64,000 nt of DNA from Actinomycetota bacterium. Its GTDB lineage: Bacteria > Actinomycetota > Geothermincolia > Geothermincolales > RBG-13-55-18. Location of the stretch: NCBI GenBank assembly GCA_014360655.1, contig JACIXC010000005.1:1-64000 (forward strand). The letters run 5' to 3'. Positions 8,836 through 16,172 of this stretch are shown here, piece after piece. The first letter of the stretch is position 1; each line of letters opens with the position of its first letter. The notes under the pieces are model-generated. The model was not told the DNA's origin. It ran no database searches and worked only from the letters and a program-made list of their open reading frames with translations. The position numbers and the translations under genes are program-made.

Positions 8836-9546
8836 TCAGGACCACCGGCACGTGCCCCGCGCCAGCGCCGGCAACTGCGGGCCACCGCCCTGCAAGGCCC
8901 TGTGCAGGCCATAAGAGCCCGCCAGCTCGACCAGGACGAGCAAGGCCGCCACCGCCATGCGTGTCCCCAGGCGGCCGTCAGCGGCCACGGGCTTGAAGAG
9001 GCAGGCCAGCAGGAGGTTCAGGGACCACAGGGTACCCAGCATGCATACCAGGAGCCAGCATTGCCCCACCCTGAACAGCGCCCCGGGACGCCACGTGTAA
9101 ACAAGCAGGGTCAGCAGGGCGGCCGAAACCGCGGGGAGGAGCTCGCGCGGGCCCGCTCCCACCCTGCGCTCCCTGTCTCCGTGAAAGACCTCGCGGTTGA
9201 CCAGGGCCGCGGCGGGCAACGCCAGCCCCGCCCCCGCCGCGTAGCCGCTCAGGAAACGCAGCAGGTTACTGCTCTCCCTCCACCCCAGGTAACTGGTCAC
9301 CCCGTCCCAGCAGAGGAAAAGGACGCCCGCCGCGCCCAGAAGAAGAAGCGGCACGGGCGGCATGCCCGCCCTCTCCCTGCCGTGCAGCAGCGAGAGCAGG
9401 AGGAGGGTGGTGAAGAAGGAAACGTAGATGCCGGTATCGCGGGAACAGACGAAAAGGGCTTTGTCCCCGAAGCGGAGAAGCCGTTCCGGGCGCTGGTGGC
9501 ATACCGCGAAACCCAATTCCCAGAGGCAGCGGTCCCAGGGGTTCAC
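8836..9546 (-). CDS. DUF2085-family membrane protein
   Basis: 236 residues with five or six hydrophobic helices. The N-terminal signature is CHQRPERLLRFGDKALFVC followed by S-R-D-T-G-I-Y, matching the C-H-Q-x-P-x-R-S-x and C-x-R-C-x-G-I-Y signature of DUF2085 proteins, with Ser in place of the usual Arg-Cys position. Function is unknown in the family; the conserved Cys/His pair suggests metal or redox binding at the membrane face. The GTG at 9546 has GGGAG eight bases upstream. An ATAATA stretch just before it may be its -10. Confidence 0.75.
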   Translation of the reverse strand: MNPWDRCLWELGFAVCHQRPERLLRFGDKALFVCSRDTGIYVSFFTTLLLLSLLHGRERAGMPPVPLLLLGAAGVLFLCWDGVTSYLGWRESSNLLRFLSGYAAGAGLALPAAALVNREVFHGDRERRVGAGPRELLPAVSAALLTLLVYTWRPGALFRVGQCWLLVCMLGTLWSLNLLLACLFKPVAADGRLGTRMAVAALLVLVELAGSYGLHRALQGGGPQLPALARGTCRWS

Positions 9547-9665
9547 GCACTCGCTCCCATATTATCCCATGTGCCCGGGGCGGCGGCATGGCGCGCGCCG
9601 GCCGTCCCCCTCCCGCCACCTGTTCTCCGCTCCGGCCGTATCACGCCTCATCACCCCAGATCACC

Positions 9666-10193
9666 TCAACATCTCGCAAGGGTGCGCAGGTCCCTGCCGT
9701 ATACATAGAAGCCCAGGCAGGCGAGGGCGAGGAAGAAAAGCGCGCTCCACCCCATGGAACCCTCGTATTCCCAGTCCACGCCGGGAGCCAGCGACCAGAG
9801 AAGGGACCACATGGACAGGGGGAGGTAGAGGGAGGCGGCGAGCAGGGCGAGGTTACGCCTGCGCGTCAGGATAAAAGACGGCACGCCGACCACCAGCATC
9901 ATGGACGCGCAAAGCGGCAGGAACCAGGTGACCCGCCCCGTGCCCGAGAGGTAGAGGAAGCAGAGGGAAAACCCGGCCAGCGCCACGGCCGCGAGGCAGG
10001 CGCACGCCAGCGCGAGGAAAGCCCGGTAGCCCATGCCGCTCCCGTTCCGCCGCCGCGATACCTGCAGGTGATGGCAGCGCCGGCAGAGGTACTTCTCTCC
10101 GTCCAGCAGTTCCCGGCAGTCCATCTCCCGGCCGCATCCGCCACAGCGGACCATGACCGCTTCTTCGACCGTCCCGACGTACTCCGTCGCCAT
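9666..10193 (-). CDS. Zinc-ribbon membrane protein, function unknown
   Basis: 175 residues. The N-terminus has a zinc ribbon, C-G-G-C-G-R then Y-L-C-R-R-C-H-H (two C-x-x-C pairs about 20 residues apart). It is followed by four or five hydrophobic helices (from about residue 55 to 165). Such ribbon-plus-helices proteins are common and uncharacterised. The gene is downstream of the 4Fe-4S protein gene on the same strand, separated by a pyrimidine-rich spacer. Confidence 0.6.
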   Translation of the reverse strand: MATEYVGTVEEAVMVRCGGCGREMDCRELLDGEKYLCRRCHHLQVSRRRNGSGMGYRAFLALACACLAAVALAGFSLCFLYLSGTGRVTWFLPLCASMMLVVGVPSFILTRRRNLALLAASLYLPLSMWSLLWSLAPGVDWEYEGSMGWSALFFLALACLGFYVYGRDLRTLARC

Positions 10194-10277
10194 CCGTCCC
10201 TCTCCTGTCCCGCAAGCCCGTGTCCCTAAAATACGTTCTCCCTTTTGCCCTTCCTACATGCTGTCCTTTAGGACCCG

Positions 10278-10376
10278 CTTTTCTTTCCCTTTCCCGTTCC
10301 CTTTCCCTCATGCCTTCGCTTGCGCTTCCTCTCCCTTCCCTTCGCTTCCCTTCCCTCTCCCCCTCCCACATTTCCC
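10278..10376. repeat. Homopyrimidine-rich tract
   Basis: Roughly 100 bp composed mostly of CCCTTT/CCCTTC blocks with only a few purines on the + strand; the minus strand is a matching GGGAAA/GGGAAG purine run. It lies between two minus-strand genes, so the nascent RNA would be purine-rich. Mirror-like pyrimidine tracts of this kind can form triplex (H-DNA) or stall polymerase. No gene is seen in 10194-10411. Confidence 0.7.
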
Positions 10377-10411
10377 TTACCCGTCTCTATGCGGCCCCCT
10401 CCGGGAAGGCC

Positions 10412-11236
10412 TCAATCCTTCCCCGCGACCTCCTCTCCTGATATCGCGCCCGCCCTTTGCAGCAGCTCCCGGAACATGCTGTCATCGCGGTCGAAATCCA
10501 CCAGTATGGCCTGGTTGGGGCATTCCTGAGCGCACCTGCCGCATCCCTTGCACTGCTCTTCATCTATGCGCGCCCTCCCGTCGTGCAGGGAAACCGCCCC
10601 CACGAAGCAGATACTCTCACAGGTACCGCAACCCCTGCAGGCGTCGCCGACCCGCACCCGCACGGATGATAGTTTCCGTATGGTGCCCTTGACGCTCGGC
10701 CCGGCCTCCCGCATGTCCGTGCGCACCAGGCAGCAGCAATCGCAGCAGAAGCACACCACCACGAAGTCGCGGAAATGGCGCAGCACGCCCAGGCTGGTGG
10801 CGTCGAACCATATGCGTCCCACCATCCCCGTGAGACCCGCCCGTGAGGCCTTTTCCAGGTGCTCCAGGCACTCCTCCACCGAGGCGCGGTGCCCTATGGA
10901 GGGATGCAGGCGCGCGGCCGCCTTCCCCAGGAAGATGCATCCCAACTCGCGCGGGTATCGCGTGCAACCCTCGTGGTTACGGCATATGCAACCGTCGTGT
11001 ATGAAGCGATGCGAGGATGCCTCGATCAGCGCCGCTATCGCCTGCCGCGGAAGCGCCATGCTCTCGGGACCCGGGATGTCCTCCGCCACGGGGACGAAGG
11101 TCACCTGCATGATCCTCTCGTCCGTCAGCAGCCTGGACAGTTGCCTGAACGGAGGATGGGCACTCAGCTTTTTCGCCAGGCGCGTCAGGGGCCACAGGGA
11201 GATGAACCCCTTTACTACCGCTTTGGGATATCCCAT
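10412..11236 (-). CDS. 4Fe-4S dicluster protein with Cys-rich central domain
   Basis: About 274 residues from the ATG at 11236 (MGYPKAVVKGF); the frame is open further upstream but that part is low-quality sequence. The middle holds C-I-C-R-N-H-E-G-C and VVCFCCDCCCLV, an unusual run of cysteines. The C-terminus has two ferredoxin motifs, CRGCGTCESICFVGA and CKGCGRCAQECPNQA. The same order of motifs appears in the 41770-42861 protein, so the two are paralogues. Its role is unknown; it could be an electron carrier or scaffold for a redox enzyme. Confidence 0.7.
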   Translation of the reverse strand: MGYPKAVVKGFISLWPLTRLAKKLSAHPPFRQLSRLLTDERIMQVTFVPVAEDIPGPESMALPRQAIAALIEASSHRFIHDGCICRNHEGCTRYPRELGCIFLGKAAARLHPSIGHRASVEECLEHLEKASRAGLTGMVGRIWFDATSLGVLRHFRDFVVVCFCCDCCCLVRTDMREAGPSVKGTIRKLSSVRVRVGDACRGCGTCESICFVGAVSLHDGRARIDEEQCKGCGRCAQECPNQAILVDFDRDDSMFRELLQRAGAISGEEVAGKD

Positions 11237-11489
11237 GTCGCTCTCTTGCCTCTTCCCTTGTCTCCCCGCCTTTCCGGCTTCTCCCATTATTAACCCTGCA
11301 CCTCGAGGTGGCAACACGGCTTCGGCGCCCATGCCGCGCCCCCATGCCGCGCGAGGATGCGGGCGTTTCATCCCCGAAAAGCCACCCTGTCCTGGGATCG
11401 TGATCCGTCCACGTTTGCAGAAAAGCGCTTGCCCCCGGGCAGGCACCCGCCGGGCATGAACGGGGCCCGACTCCGGTCGCGGGATGCTT

Positions 11490-11528
11490 TCCGCAGAACA
11501 TGTCCGCAGAACATGTCCGCGGAACACG
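11490..11528. repeat. 13-bp tandem repeat x3 upstream of tRNA-Pro
   Basis: TCCGCAGAACATG occurs twice in tandem (11490-11502, 11503-11515), followed by a third, two-mismatch copy (11516-11528). Outside it, GAACGGGGCCCGAC is present at 11458 and again at 11528, a 70-bp direct repeat. The array ends about 30 bp before the -10 box of the tRNA-Pro gene. The stretch 11237-11574 holds this array and no gene. Confidence 0.75.
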
Positions 11529-11558
11529 AACGGGGCCCGACCCCCGATGTGTTTGCGC

Positions 11559-11564
11559 TATAAT
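11559..11564 (+). promoter_or_regulatory. -10 box of tRNA-Pro
   Basis: A perfect TATAAT sits 10 bp before the tRNA 5' end. The expected -35 position (11536-11541) reads CCCGAC, a poor match, and falls in the second copy of the flanking repeat. Confidence 0.6.
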
Positions 11565-11574
11565 AGGTTGTTGT

Positions 11575-11652
11575 CGGGGTGTGGCGCAGTTTGGTCAGCG
11601 CGCGGCGTTCGGGACGCCGAGGTCGGAGGTTCAAATCCTCTCACCCCGACCA
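11575..11652 (+). tRNA. tRNA-Pro(CGG), CCA encoded
   Basis: The cloverleaf is complete. The acceptor stem CGGGGTG/CACCCCG is followed by discriminator A and an encoded CCA. The D arm has a GCGC/GCGC stem, the anticodon stem CGGCG/CGCCG encloses loop TTCGGGA with anticodon CGG, and the T arm contains TTCAAAT. The C1-G72 pair and A73 fit bacterial tRNA-Pro. Confidence 0.95.
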
Positions 11653-12045
11653 TTTTATGCGCCCACGAGATTTTCCGCGGAGCACGAAGGTGCCGCGTCT
11701 CCCCTTGGAGGGGGGCGAGCCGCGAAACGTTCGCCTGCGATATCGATGCAACGCGTGATGGGGGGCGCGGGCGTCTCGTTCCCTTGATGCTCTGCCCCGC
11801 TCATCACTGCGGCAGGGGATGTACGAGGGAAGGTGTGAGGAATGGTGTGAGATCCGCCCGCGAGAGCGTCTTCCGCGCAGCACGAGGCCCTGGCAAAGGA
11901 AACGAGGTTTACTTTATGTTAATATATCGGTGCACGGTAAGCCGATCGGCCATGAAAGAGCCATGAAAGACCTGAAAGACATTCACCACGGGTTTTTCCT
12001 ACACGATCCGGAACGAGACGGTTAGGGATGAAGGAGGAGGTAGAA
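11653..12045. other. Intergenic region, no gene recognised
   Basis: About 390 bp between tRNA-Pro and the CoA transferase. Short reading frames here lack ribosome binding sites and family features. A weak TTTACT...TTAATATAT stretch near 11910-11930 could be the promoter of the CoA transferase. GAAAGA is repeated several times in the 100 bp before the gene. Confidence 0.5.
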
Positions 12046-13197
12046 ATGGCTAAGGCACTGGAAGGCGTTCGCGTCCTGGACCTCTCACAGCTCTATCCGG
12101 GCCCCCTCTGCACCATGATCCTGGCGGACTTCGGAGCGGAGGTCATCAAGGTGGAGCCCGTGGGCATCGGCGACAACGCCCGCCTGTTCAGGTTCCTCTT
12201 CAACCAGATCAATCGAAACAAGAAAAGCCTGGCCCTTAACCTGAAACATCCCCGCGCGCAGGAGGCCTTCCACCGCCTGGCAAGCACCGCCGACGTGGTG
12301 GTGGAGGGCTTCCGCCCCGGCACAGCCGCTCGCCTCAACGTGGATTACGAAACCCTCAAGGCCATGAACCCGCGCATCATCTACTGTTCGATAAGCGGTT
12401 TCGGCCAGGACGGGCCCTACCGCGACCGCCCCGGCCACGACATCAACTACATGGCTATGGGGGGCGTGCTGGGCCTTACCAGGGACGGCGAGGGAAAGCC
12501 GGTGGTCCTTGGGTTCGAGGTGGCGGACATCACCTCGGCCCTCAACGCGGTCATCGGCATCCAGGCCGCCCTCCTGGCCAGGGAACGGACCGGTGAGGGC
12601 CAGTTGGTGGACATCTCCATGCTCGACTGCGTGGTCGCTCTCATGCACAACAGCGTGGGCCCCTACCTGGAGACCGGGGAGGTCCCCACCATGAACCCCC
12701 TTCATGCCACGCCCCACTACGGCGTCTTCGAGACCTCCGACGGAGAATACCTGGTCATAGGCATAGCCCACGAGGACCCGTTCTGGAACAATCTCTGCGA
12801 CGCCCTGGGCATGGAGGATGCCAGGGGATTGAACCTGGCGCAAAGGATCATGGAGAAGGAGAAGCTCGTCTCCCGCATGCAGGAGATCATCCGTTCCCGC
12901 ACCATCGCCGAATGGACGGAGATCATGCGGGACAAGGACACCCCCTGGTGCCCCCTGCCGGGGATAGCGGAGGCCCTCGACGACCCCCAGGTAAGACACC
13001 GCGGAATGGTGGCGGAGGTCGGGGAGGGAGAAAGCCGCCTGCGGGTCATAGGGAGCCCGTACAAGCTCTCCCTCACCCCTCCCCGGCTGGAGTCGCCGCC
13101 TCCCGCCCTGGGAGAGCACACGGAAGCCCTTCTCCGGGAAGCGGGCTTCGCCCCGGAAGAGATCGCGAAGATGCGGGAAGAGGGCGCCGTGGCCTGA
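12046..13197 (+). CDS. CaiB/BaiF-type class III CoA transferase
   Basis: 383 residues. Class III CoA transferases move CoA between carboxylic acids; the alpha-methylacyl-CoA racemases share the fold. Landmarks are the N-terminal GVRVLDLSQLYPGPLCTMILADFGAEVIKVE, with N-x-x-K-x-S-L-A-L-N-L-K after it, and FGQDGPYRDRPGHDINYMA. That last segment has the catalytic Asp context (G-x-D-x-x-x-Q/N). The start ATG 12046 is preferred over ATG 12028 because GGAGGAGG lies five bases before it. The substrate is not evident. It stands alone on its strand with a flavin reductase gene after it. Confidence 0.85.
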   Translation: MAKALEGVRVLDLSQLYPGPLCTMILADFGAEVIKVEPVGIGDNARLFRFLFNQINRNKKSLALNLKHPRAQEAFHRLASTADVVVEGFRPGTAARLNVDYETLKAMNPRIIYCSISGFGQDGPYRDRPGHDINYMAMGGVLGLTRDGEGKPVVLGFEVADITSALNAVIGIQAALLARERTGEGQLVDISMLDCVVALMHNSVGPYLETGEVPTMNPLHATPHYGVFETSDGEYLVIGIAHEDPFWNNLCDALGMEDARGLNLAQRIMEKEKLVSRMQEIIRSRTIAEWTEIMRDKDTPWCPLPGIAEALDDPQVRHRGMVAEVGEGESRLRVIGSPYKLSLTPPRLESPPPALGEHTEALLREAGFAPEEIAKMREEGAVA

Positions 13198-13368
13198 GGG
13201 CCGCCGTCGCAGGACTAGGGGGCGGCGGGTTTTCCCGCAAAGGCCCACTTCCACGGCGGTTTTCCGGAAACGCCTCCCGGACGCCTCCCGGAGTTTGCAG
13301 AACCGTGGCTTATCGGATACAATTTGCTCCGACCTGCCGTGTAAGGCCTGCTTGCGAGGGAATTGCCG

Positions 13369-13980
13369 ATGGTAAGAATTCTCGGGATCGCGGGAAGCCC
13401 GCGCCAGAACGGTAACACCTCTCTCCTGCTCGACGAGGCATTGCGGGGAGCCCGCGACGCGGGCGCCACCATCAACAAGATCATCGTCTGCAACAGGGAC
13501 ATATACCCCTGCCAGGGCTGCGGCGACTGCCGCCGCGACGGGATATGCCTGCTGGACGATGCCATGGAGAAGATCTACAGCCTCACCCTCTCCAGCCACG
13601 GCATCATCCTCGCCGCCCCCATCTACTTCAATTCGCTGAACGCCCAGGTCAAGGCCCTCATCGACCGCCACCAGTGCATCTGGGCGAGGAAGAGCATCCT
13701 GGGCGAGGAAGTCACCGACCCTTCAACCCGCCATGCCAGGAGGGGGCTTTTCCTCTCCGTGGCCGGCGCGGACGACCCCCGCGCTTTCGACGGGGCCCTA
13801 AGGGTAGTGGACATCTTCTTCGACGTCCTGGACATCAAGTACTACGAGCGCCTTCTCTTCTTCCGCATGGAGGAGAAGGGCGCGGTGAAGAAGCACCCCA
13901 CCGCGCTGCGCGACGCCTACGCCGCCGGCGAGCACCTGGTGGCGGAGATAAGCCGCAGCCTCGGCGAACCCCTCAGATAG
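13369..13980 (+). CDS. NADPH-dependent FMN reductase / iron-sulfur flavoprotein-like
   Basis: 203 residues with a flavodoxin-like fold. The FMN phosphate loop is GIAGSPRQNGNTSLLLDEAL. It is followed by the compact cysteine cluster CNRDIYPCQGCGDCRRDGIC, typical of the iron-sulfur flavoprotein branch, and by PIYFNSLNAQVKALIDR, the second FMN-contact motif. This group transfers electrons from ferredoxin or NAD(P)H to FMN in anaerobes. ATG 13369 lies two codons after an alternative TTG. It is the gene immediately before selD; the promoter at 14054-14082 separates them. Confidence 0.8.
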   Translation: MVRILGIAGSPRQNGNTSLLLDEALRGARDAGATINKIIVCNRDIYPCQGCGDCRRDGICLLDDAMEKIYSLTLSSHGIILAAPIYFNSLNAQVKALIDRHQCIWARKSILGEEVTDPSTRHARRGLFLSVAGADDPRAFDGALRVVDIFFDVLDIKYYERLLFFRMEEKGAVKKHPTALRDAYAAGEHLVAEISRSLGEPLR

Positions 13981-13985
13981 GAAAA

Positions 13986-14015
13986 GGAACCCCTCGGACA
14001 GGAACCCCTCGGACA
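13986..14015. repeat. 15-bp tandem repeat x2
   Basis: GGAACCCCTCGGACA is repeated exactly at 13986-14000 and 14001-14015. A degraded third copy overlaps the end of the flavin reductase gene, where CGAACCCCTCAGATAG includes the stop codon. It lies about 40 bp upstream of the selD promoter. Confidence 0.75.
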
Positions 14016-14053
14016 GGAAGGGATGCGGGGCCCCCGAAGCCCACCCAGGGGAT

Positions 14054-14082
14054 TTATCAAATTATATTTTAAAAGATATAAT
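14054..14082 (+). promoter_or_regulatory. selD promoter with AT-rich palindrome
   Basis: TTATCA (14054-14059), a 17-bp spacer and a perfect TATAAT (14077-14082) form a good vegetative promoter in an AT-rich island. TTATAT (14062-14067) and ATATAA (14076-14081) form an inverted repeat that overlaps the -10 box and could be an operator. The predicted start is near 14089, about 75 bp before the selD start codon. Confidence 0.65.
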
Positions 14083-14163
14083 ATTTTCTAATATTCATAT
14101 GCCTTTGCCGCCTTCCCGGTTCCGCCCGGGGAAGCGCGAGGCACGCAGGCCGGGAGGTGACGT

Positions 14164-15204
14164 TTGGGCGAGCGCATAAGGCTGACGCTGCTCTCCAGCA
14201 AGTCCGGGTGAGCGGCCAAGGTGGGTCCGGAGGACCTGGAGAAGGTGCTGCGCCTGCTCCCGCCCGGGGAGGTGCGGGAGGAGATCCTGGTGGGCCTGGA
14301 CACCCCGGACGACGCCGCCGTCTTCCTGCTGGACGGGGAGACGGCCCTGGTGCACACGGTGGATTTCTTCACCCCCATCGTGGACGATCCCTACCTCTTC
14401 GGGCAGATAGCGGCCGCCAACGCCCTGAGCGACATCTACGCCATGGGCGGCGTGCCCCTCTCGGCCATGAACATCGTGTGCTTCCCCTGCTCCCTGGGCA
14501 TGGATGTCCTGGCCGCCGTCCTTCGCGGCGGTCTGGACAAGGTGCGCGAGGCGGGTGCCGCCCTCGTGGGAGGGCACACCGTGGAGGACGAGGAGCCCAA
14601 GTACGGGCTGGCGGTCACCGGCAAGGTACACCCCAGGCGCATACTCACCAGCCGGGGAGCGGCTCCGGGCGATGTCCTCGTCCTCACCAAGCCCCTGGGG
14701 ACGGGTATCCTGGCCACCGCCCTGAAGGGGGATTTCCTGTGCGAGGAGGACATGGAGGACGCCCTGCGGGGGATGGCGGAGCTCAACGCGCGCGCCTCGG
14801 CTGCGGCGCTGGCCGCGGGTGCCCGGGCCTGCACGGACGTCACCGGCTTCGGCCTGCTGGGGCACCTGCTGAACATGCTGCCGGAGGAGGGGCTGTCCTG
14901 CGAGGTGTCCGTTTCCTCCCTCCCCGTTTACGCCCGTGTGCGCGAGATGGCGGATATGGGGATGGTCCCCGCCGGAAGCCACCGCAACCGCGATTTCCTG
15001 CAGGGAAAGGTGGAATTCGCCGCCGGCGTAGACGTCGTGGACCGGGACATCCTCTGCGACCCCCAGACCTCCGGGGGGATGCTCATCGCCCTTCCGCCGG
15101 AGAACCTGCCCGAGTTCGCCGCGCGCATGGGAGAGGAGGGTTCCTGGAGACGCGTGGGGGAATTCGTGTCCGGCGGTGCCTGCCCGGTGAGGGTGTCTCC
15201 CTGA
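14164..15204 (+). CDS. selD: Selenide, water dikinase SelD, a selenoprotein (Sec16)
   Basis: 346 residues when UGA 14209-14211 is read as selenocysteine. SelD uses ATP to make selenophosphate for Sec-tRNA synthesis. The TTG at 14164 follows GGGAGGT with six-base spacing, and translation gives IRLTLLSSKSG-U-AAKVGPEDL. That matches the active-site loop G-C/U-x-x-K of the family, with Sec where other SelDs have Cys. The remainder has DDAAVFLLDGETALVHTVDFFTPIVDDP (ATP/Mg aspartates) and an intact AIR synthase-like fold. Gene finders that stop at UGA would start it at 14221 and lose the catalytic loop. A SECIS-like hairpin follows the UGA. yedF lies about 100 bp downstream. Confidence 0.93.
14209..14240 (+). 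promoter_or_regulatory. Sec UGA codon and SECIS hairpin in selD
   Basis: The UGA at 14209-14211 is followed by GGTCC (14224-14228) and GGACC (14232-14236), which pair around a GGA loop; the outer GU pairs extend it by two. The loop Gs lie 21-22 nt from the U of UGA, the same distance as in E. coli fdhF, where the apical GGUCU loop is recognised by SelB. Confidence 0.7.
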
Positions 15205-15309
15205 AACGCCTTTGGCATAATATGGGAAATAGGTCCGCCCGCGGGCCGAGGCGCGGAAACGCACCGTATGGTAAACGCTGCCATAATCGTGACCGAGAAA
15301 GGAGGCGCC

Positions 15310-15909
15310 ATGGCGGAAACGGTGGACGCAAGGGGACTCGCCTGCCCCGCCCCGGTTATGAGGACGCGGGAGGCCCTGCGGGGCGGTGCGGAGCGCATCG
15401 AGGTGCTGGTGGACAACGCCACCGCCCGCGACAACGTGTCCCGCTTCGCCGCCTCCCAGGGCTGCGCCGTGGAGGTGGCGGAGGAGGGGGACTGCTTCCG
15501 CGTCGTCATCTCCCGCGCGAGGGCACCCGCGCAAGAAGTTACCGGGTCGGCGGCCGCATGCGGTCCAAGCGGCGAGAGGAAGGTGGTCGTCCTCTCCTCG
15601 GACATCATGGGTCGTGGCGACGAGGAGCTGGGCCGCGTGCTCATCAAGGCCTTCCTGAACACCCTGGCGGAGAGCGACGTCCTTCCCTGGAGGGTGGTAC
15701 TCTTCAACCGCGGCGTGCTGCTGGCGGTGGAGGGAGCGGAGACCGTGCAGGCTTTGGCAAATCTTTCTTCCCTGGGTGTGGAGATACTGGTCTGCGGCAC
15801 CTGCCTCGACTTCTTCGGCCTCAAGGAAAAGGTGGCCTTGGGCACGGTGAGCAACATGTACGACATCCTGGGCTCCATGCTCGCGGCCTCCAGCTCCGTG
15901 ACCATTTAG
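15310..15909 (+). CDS. yedF: YedF-like selenium metabolism protein (TusA + DsrE domains)
   Basis: 199 residues. The N-terminal 75 residues are a TusA domain with the V-D-A-R-G-L-A-C-P-A-P motif (C-P-x-P). The C-terminal part, from about residue 95 (KVVVLSSDIMGRGDEELG), is a DsrE/DsrF-like domain with the FNRGVLLAVEG and VCGTCLDFFG stretches. This fusion is known to co-occur with SelD and is presumed to handle reactive selenium before selenophosphate formation; the exact reaction is not established. ATG 15310 is preceded by AAAGGAGG. It probably follows selD in the same transcript. Confidence 0.85.
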   Translation: MAETVDARGLACPAPVMRTREALRGGAERIEVLVDNATARDNVSRFAASQGCAVEVAEEGDCFRVVISRARAPAQEVTGSAAACGPSGERKVVVLSSDIMGRGDEELGRVLIKAFLNTLAESDVLPWRVVLFNRGVLLAVEGAETVQALANLSSLGVEILVCGTCLDFFGLKEKVALGTVSNMYDILGSMLAASSSVTI

Positions 15910-15969
15910 ACAGGGTCCTTCCATGGTAAGTGCAGCCGTGGATGCGTGGTTGATCCGGCGCCGGCGTGA

Positions 15970-15998
15970 TTGCCGCGCCACCATGCCATTCCTATAAT
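15970..15998 (+). promoter_or_regulatory. Promoter of the RCC1-repeat gene
   Basis: TTGCCG (15970-15975), a 17-bp spacer and TATAAT (15993-15998) make a well-formed vegetative promoter. The gene begins at 16173, leaving a leader of about 165 nt. It shows that the RCC1 gene is transcribed separately from selD-yedF. Confidence 0.7.
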
Positions 15999-16172
15999 AG
16001 GGTTGATGGCGATTTAGTGAACCTTCTCCGGAAAACTTACTTGCCGTGTGAACAGCGAGTATTCTTTCCCTGGGGGGCTCCCTAAGATTACCATTACGCT
16101 CCATGGGTTGCGGGCCTGCCCGTGACGCAGAGAAAGGGCCTGTTTCGCCCTCGAACGAAAGGAGATGGCAAC

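Noticed and set aside
14221-15204. selD starting at 14221.
   Set aside because: The position is only a GTG four codons after the Sec UGA. It would delete the active-site loop, and the upstream TTG has a better ribosome binding site.
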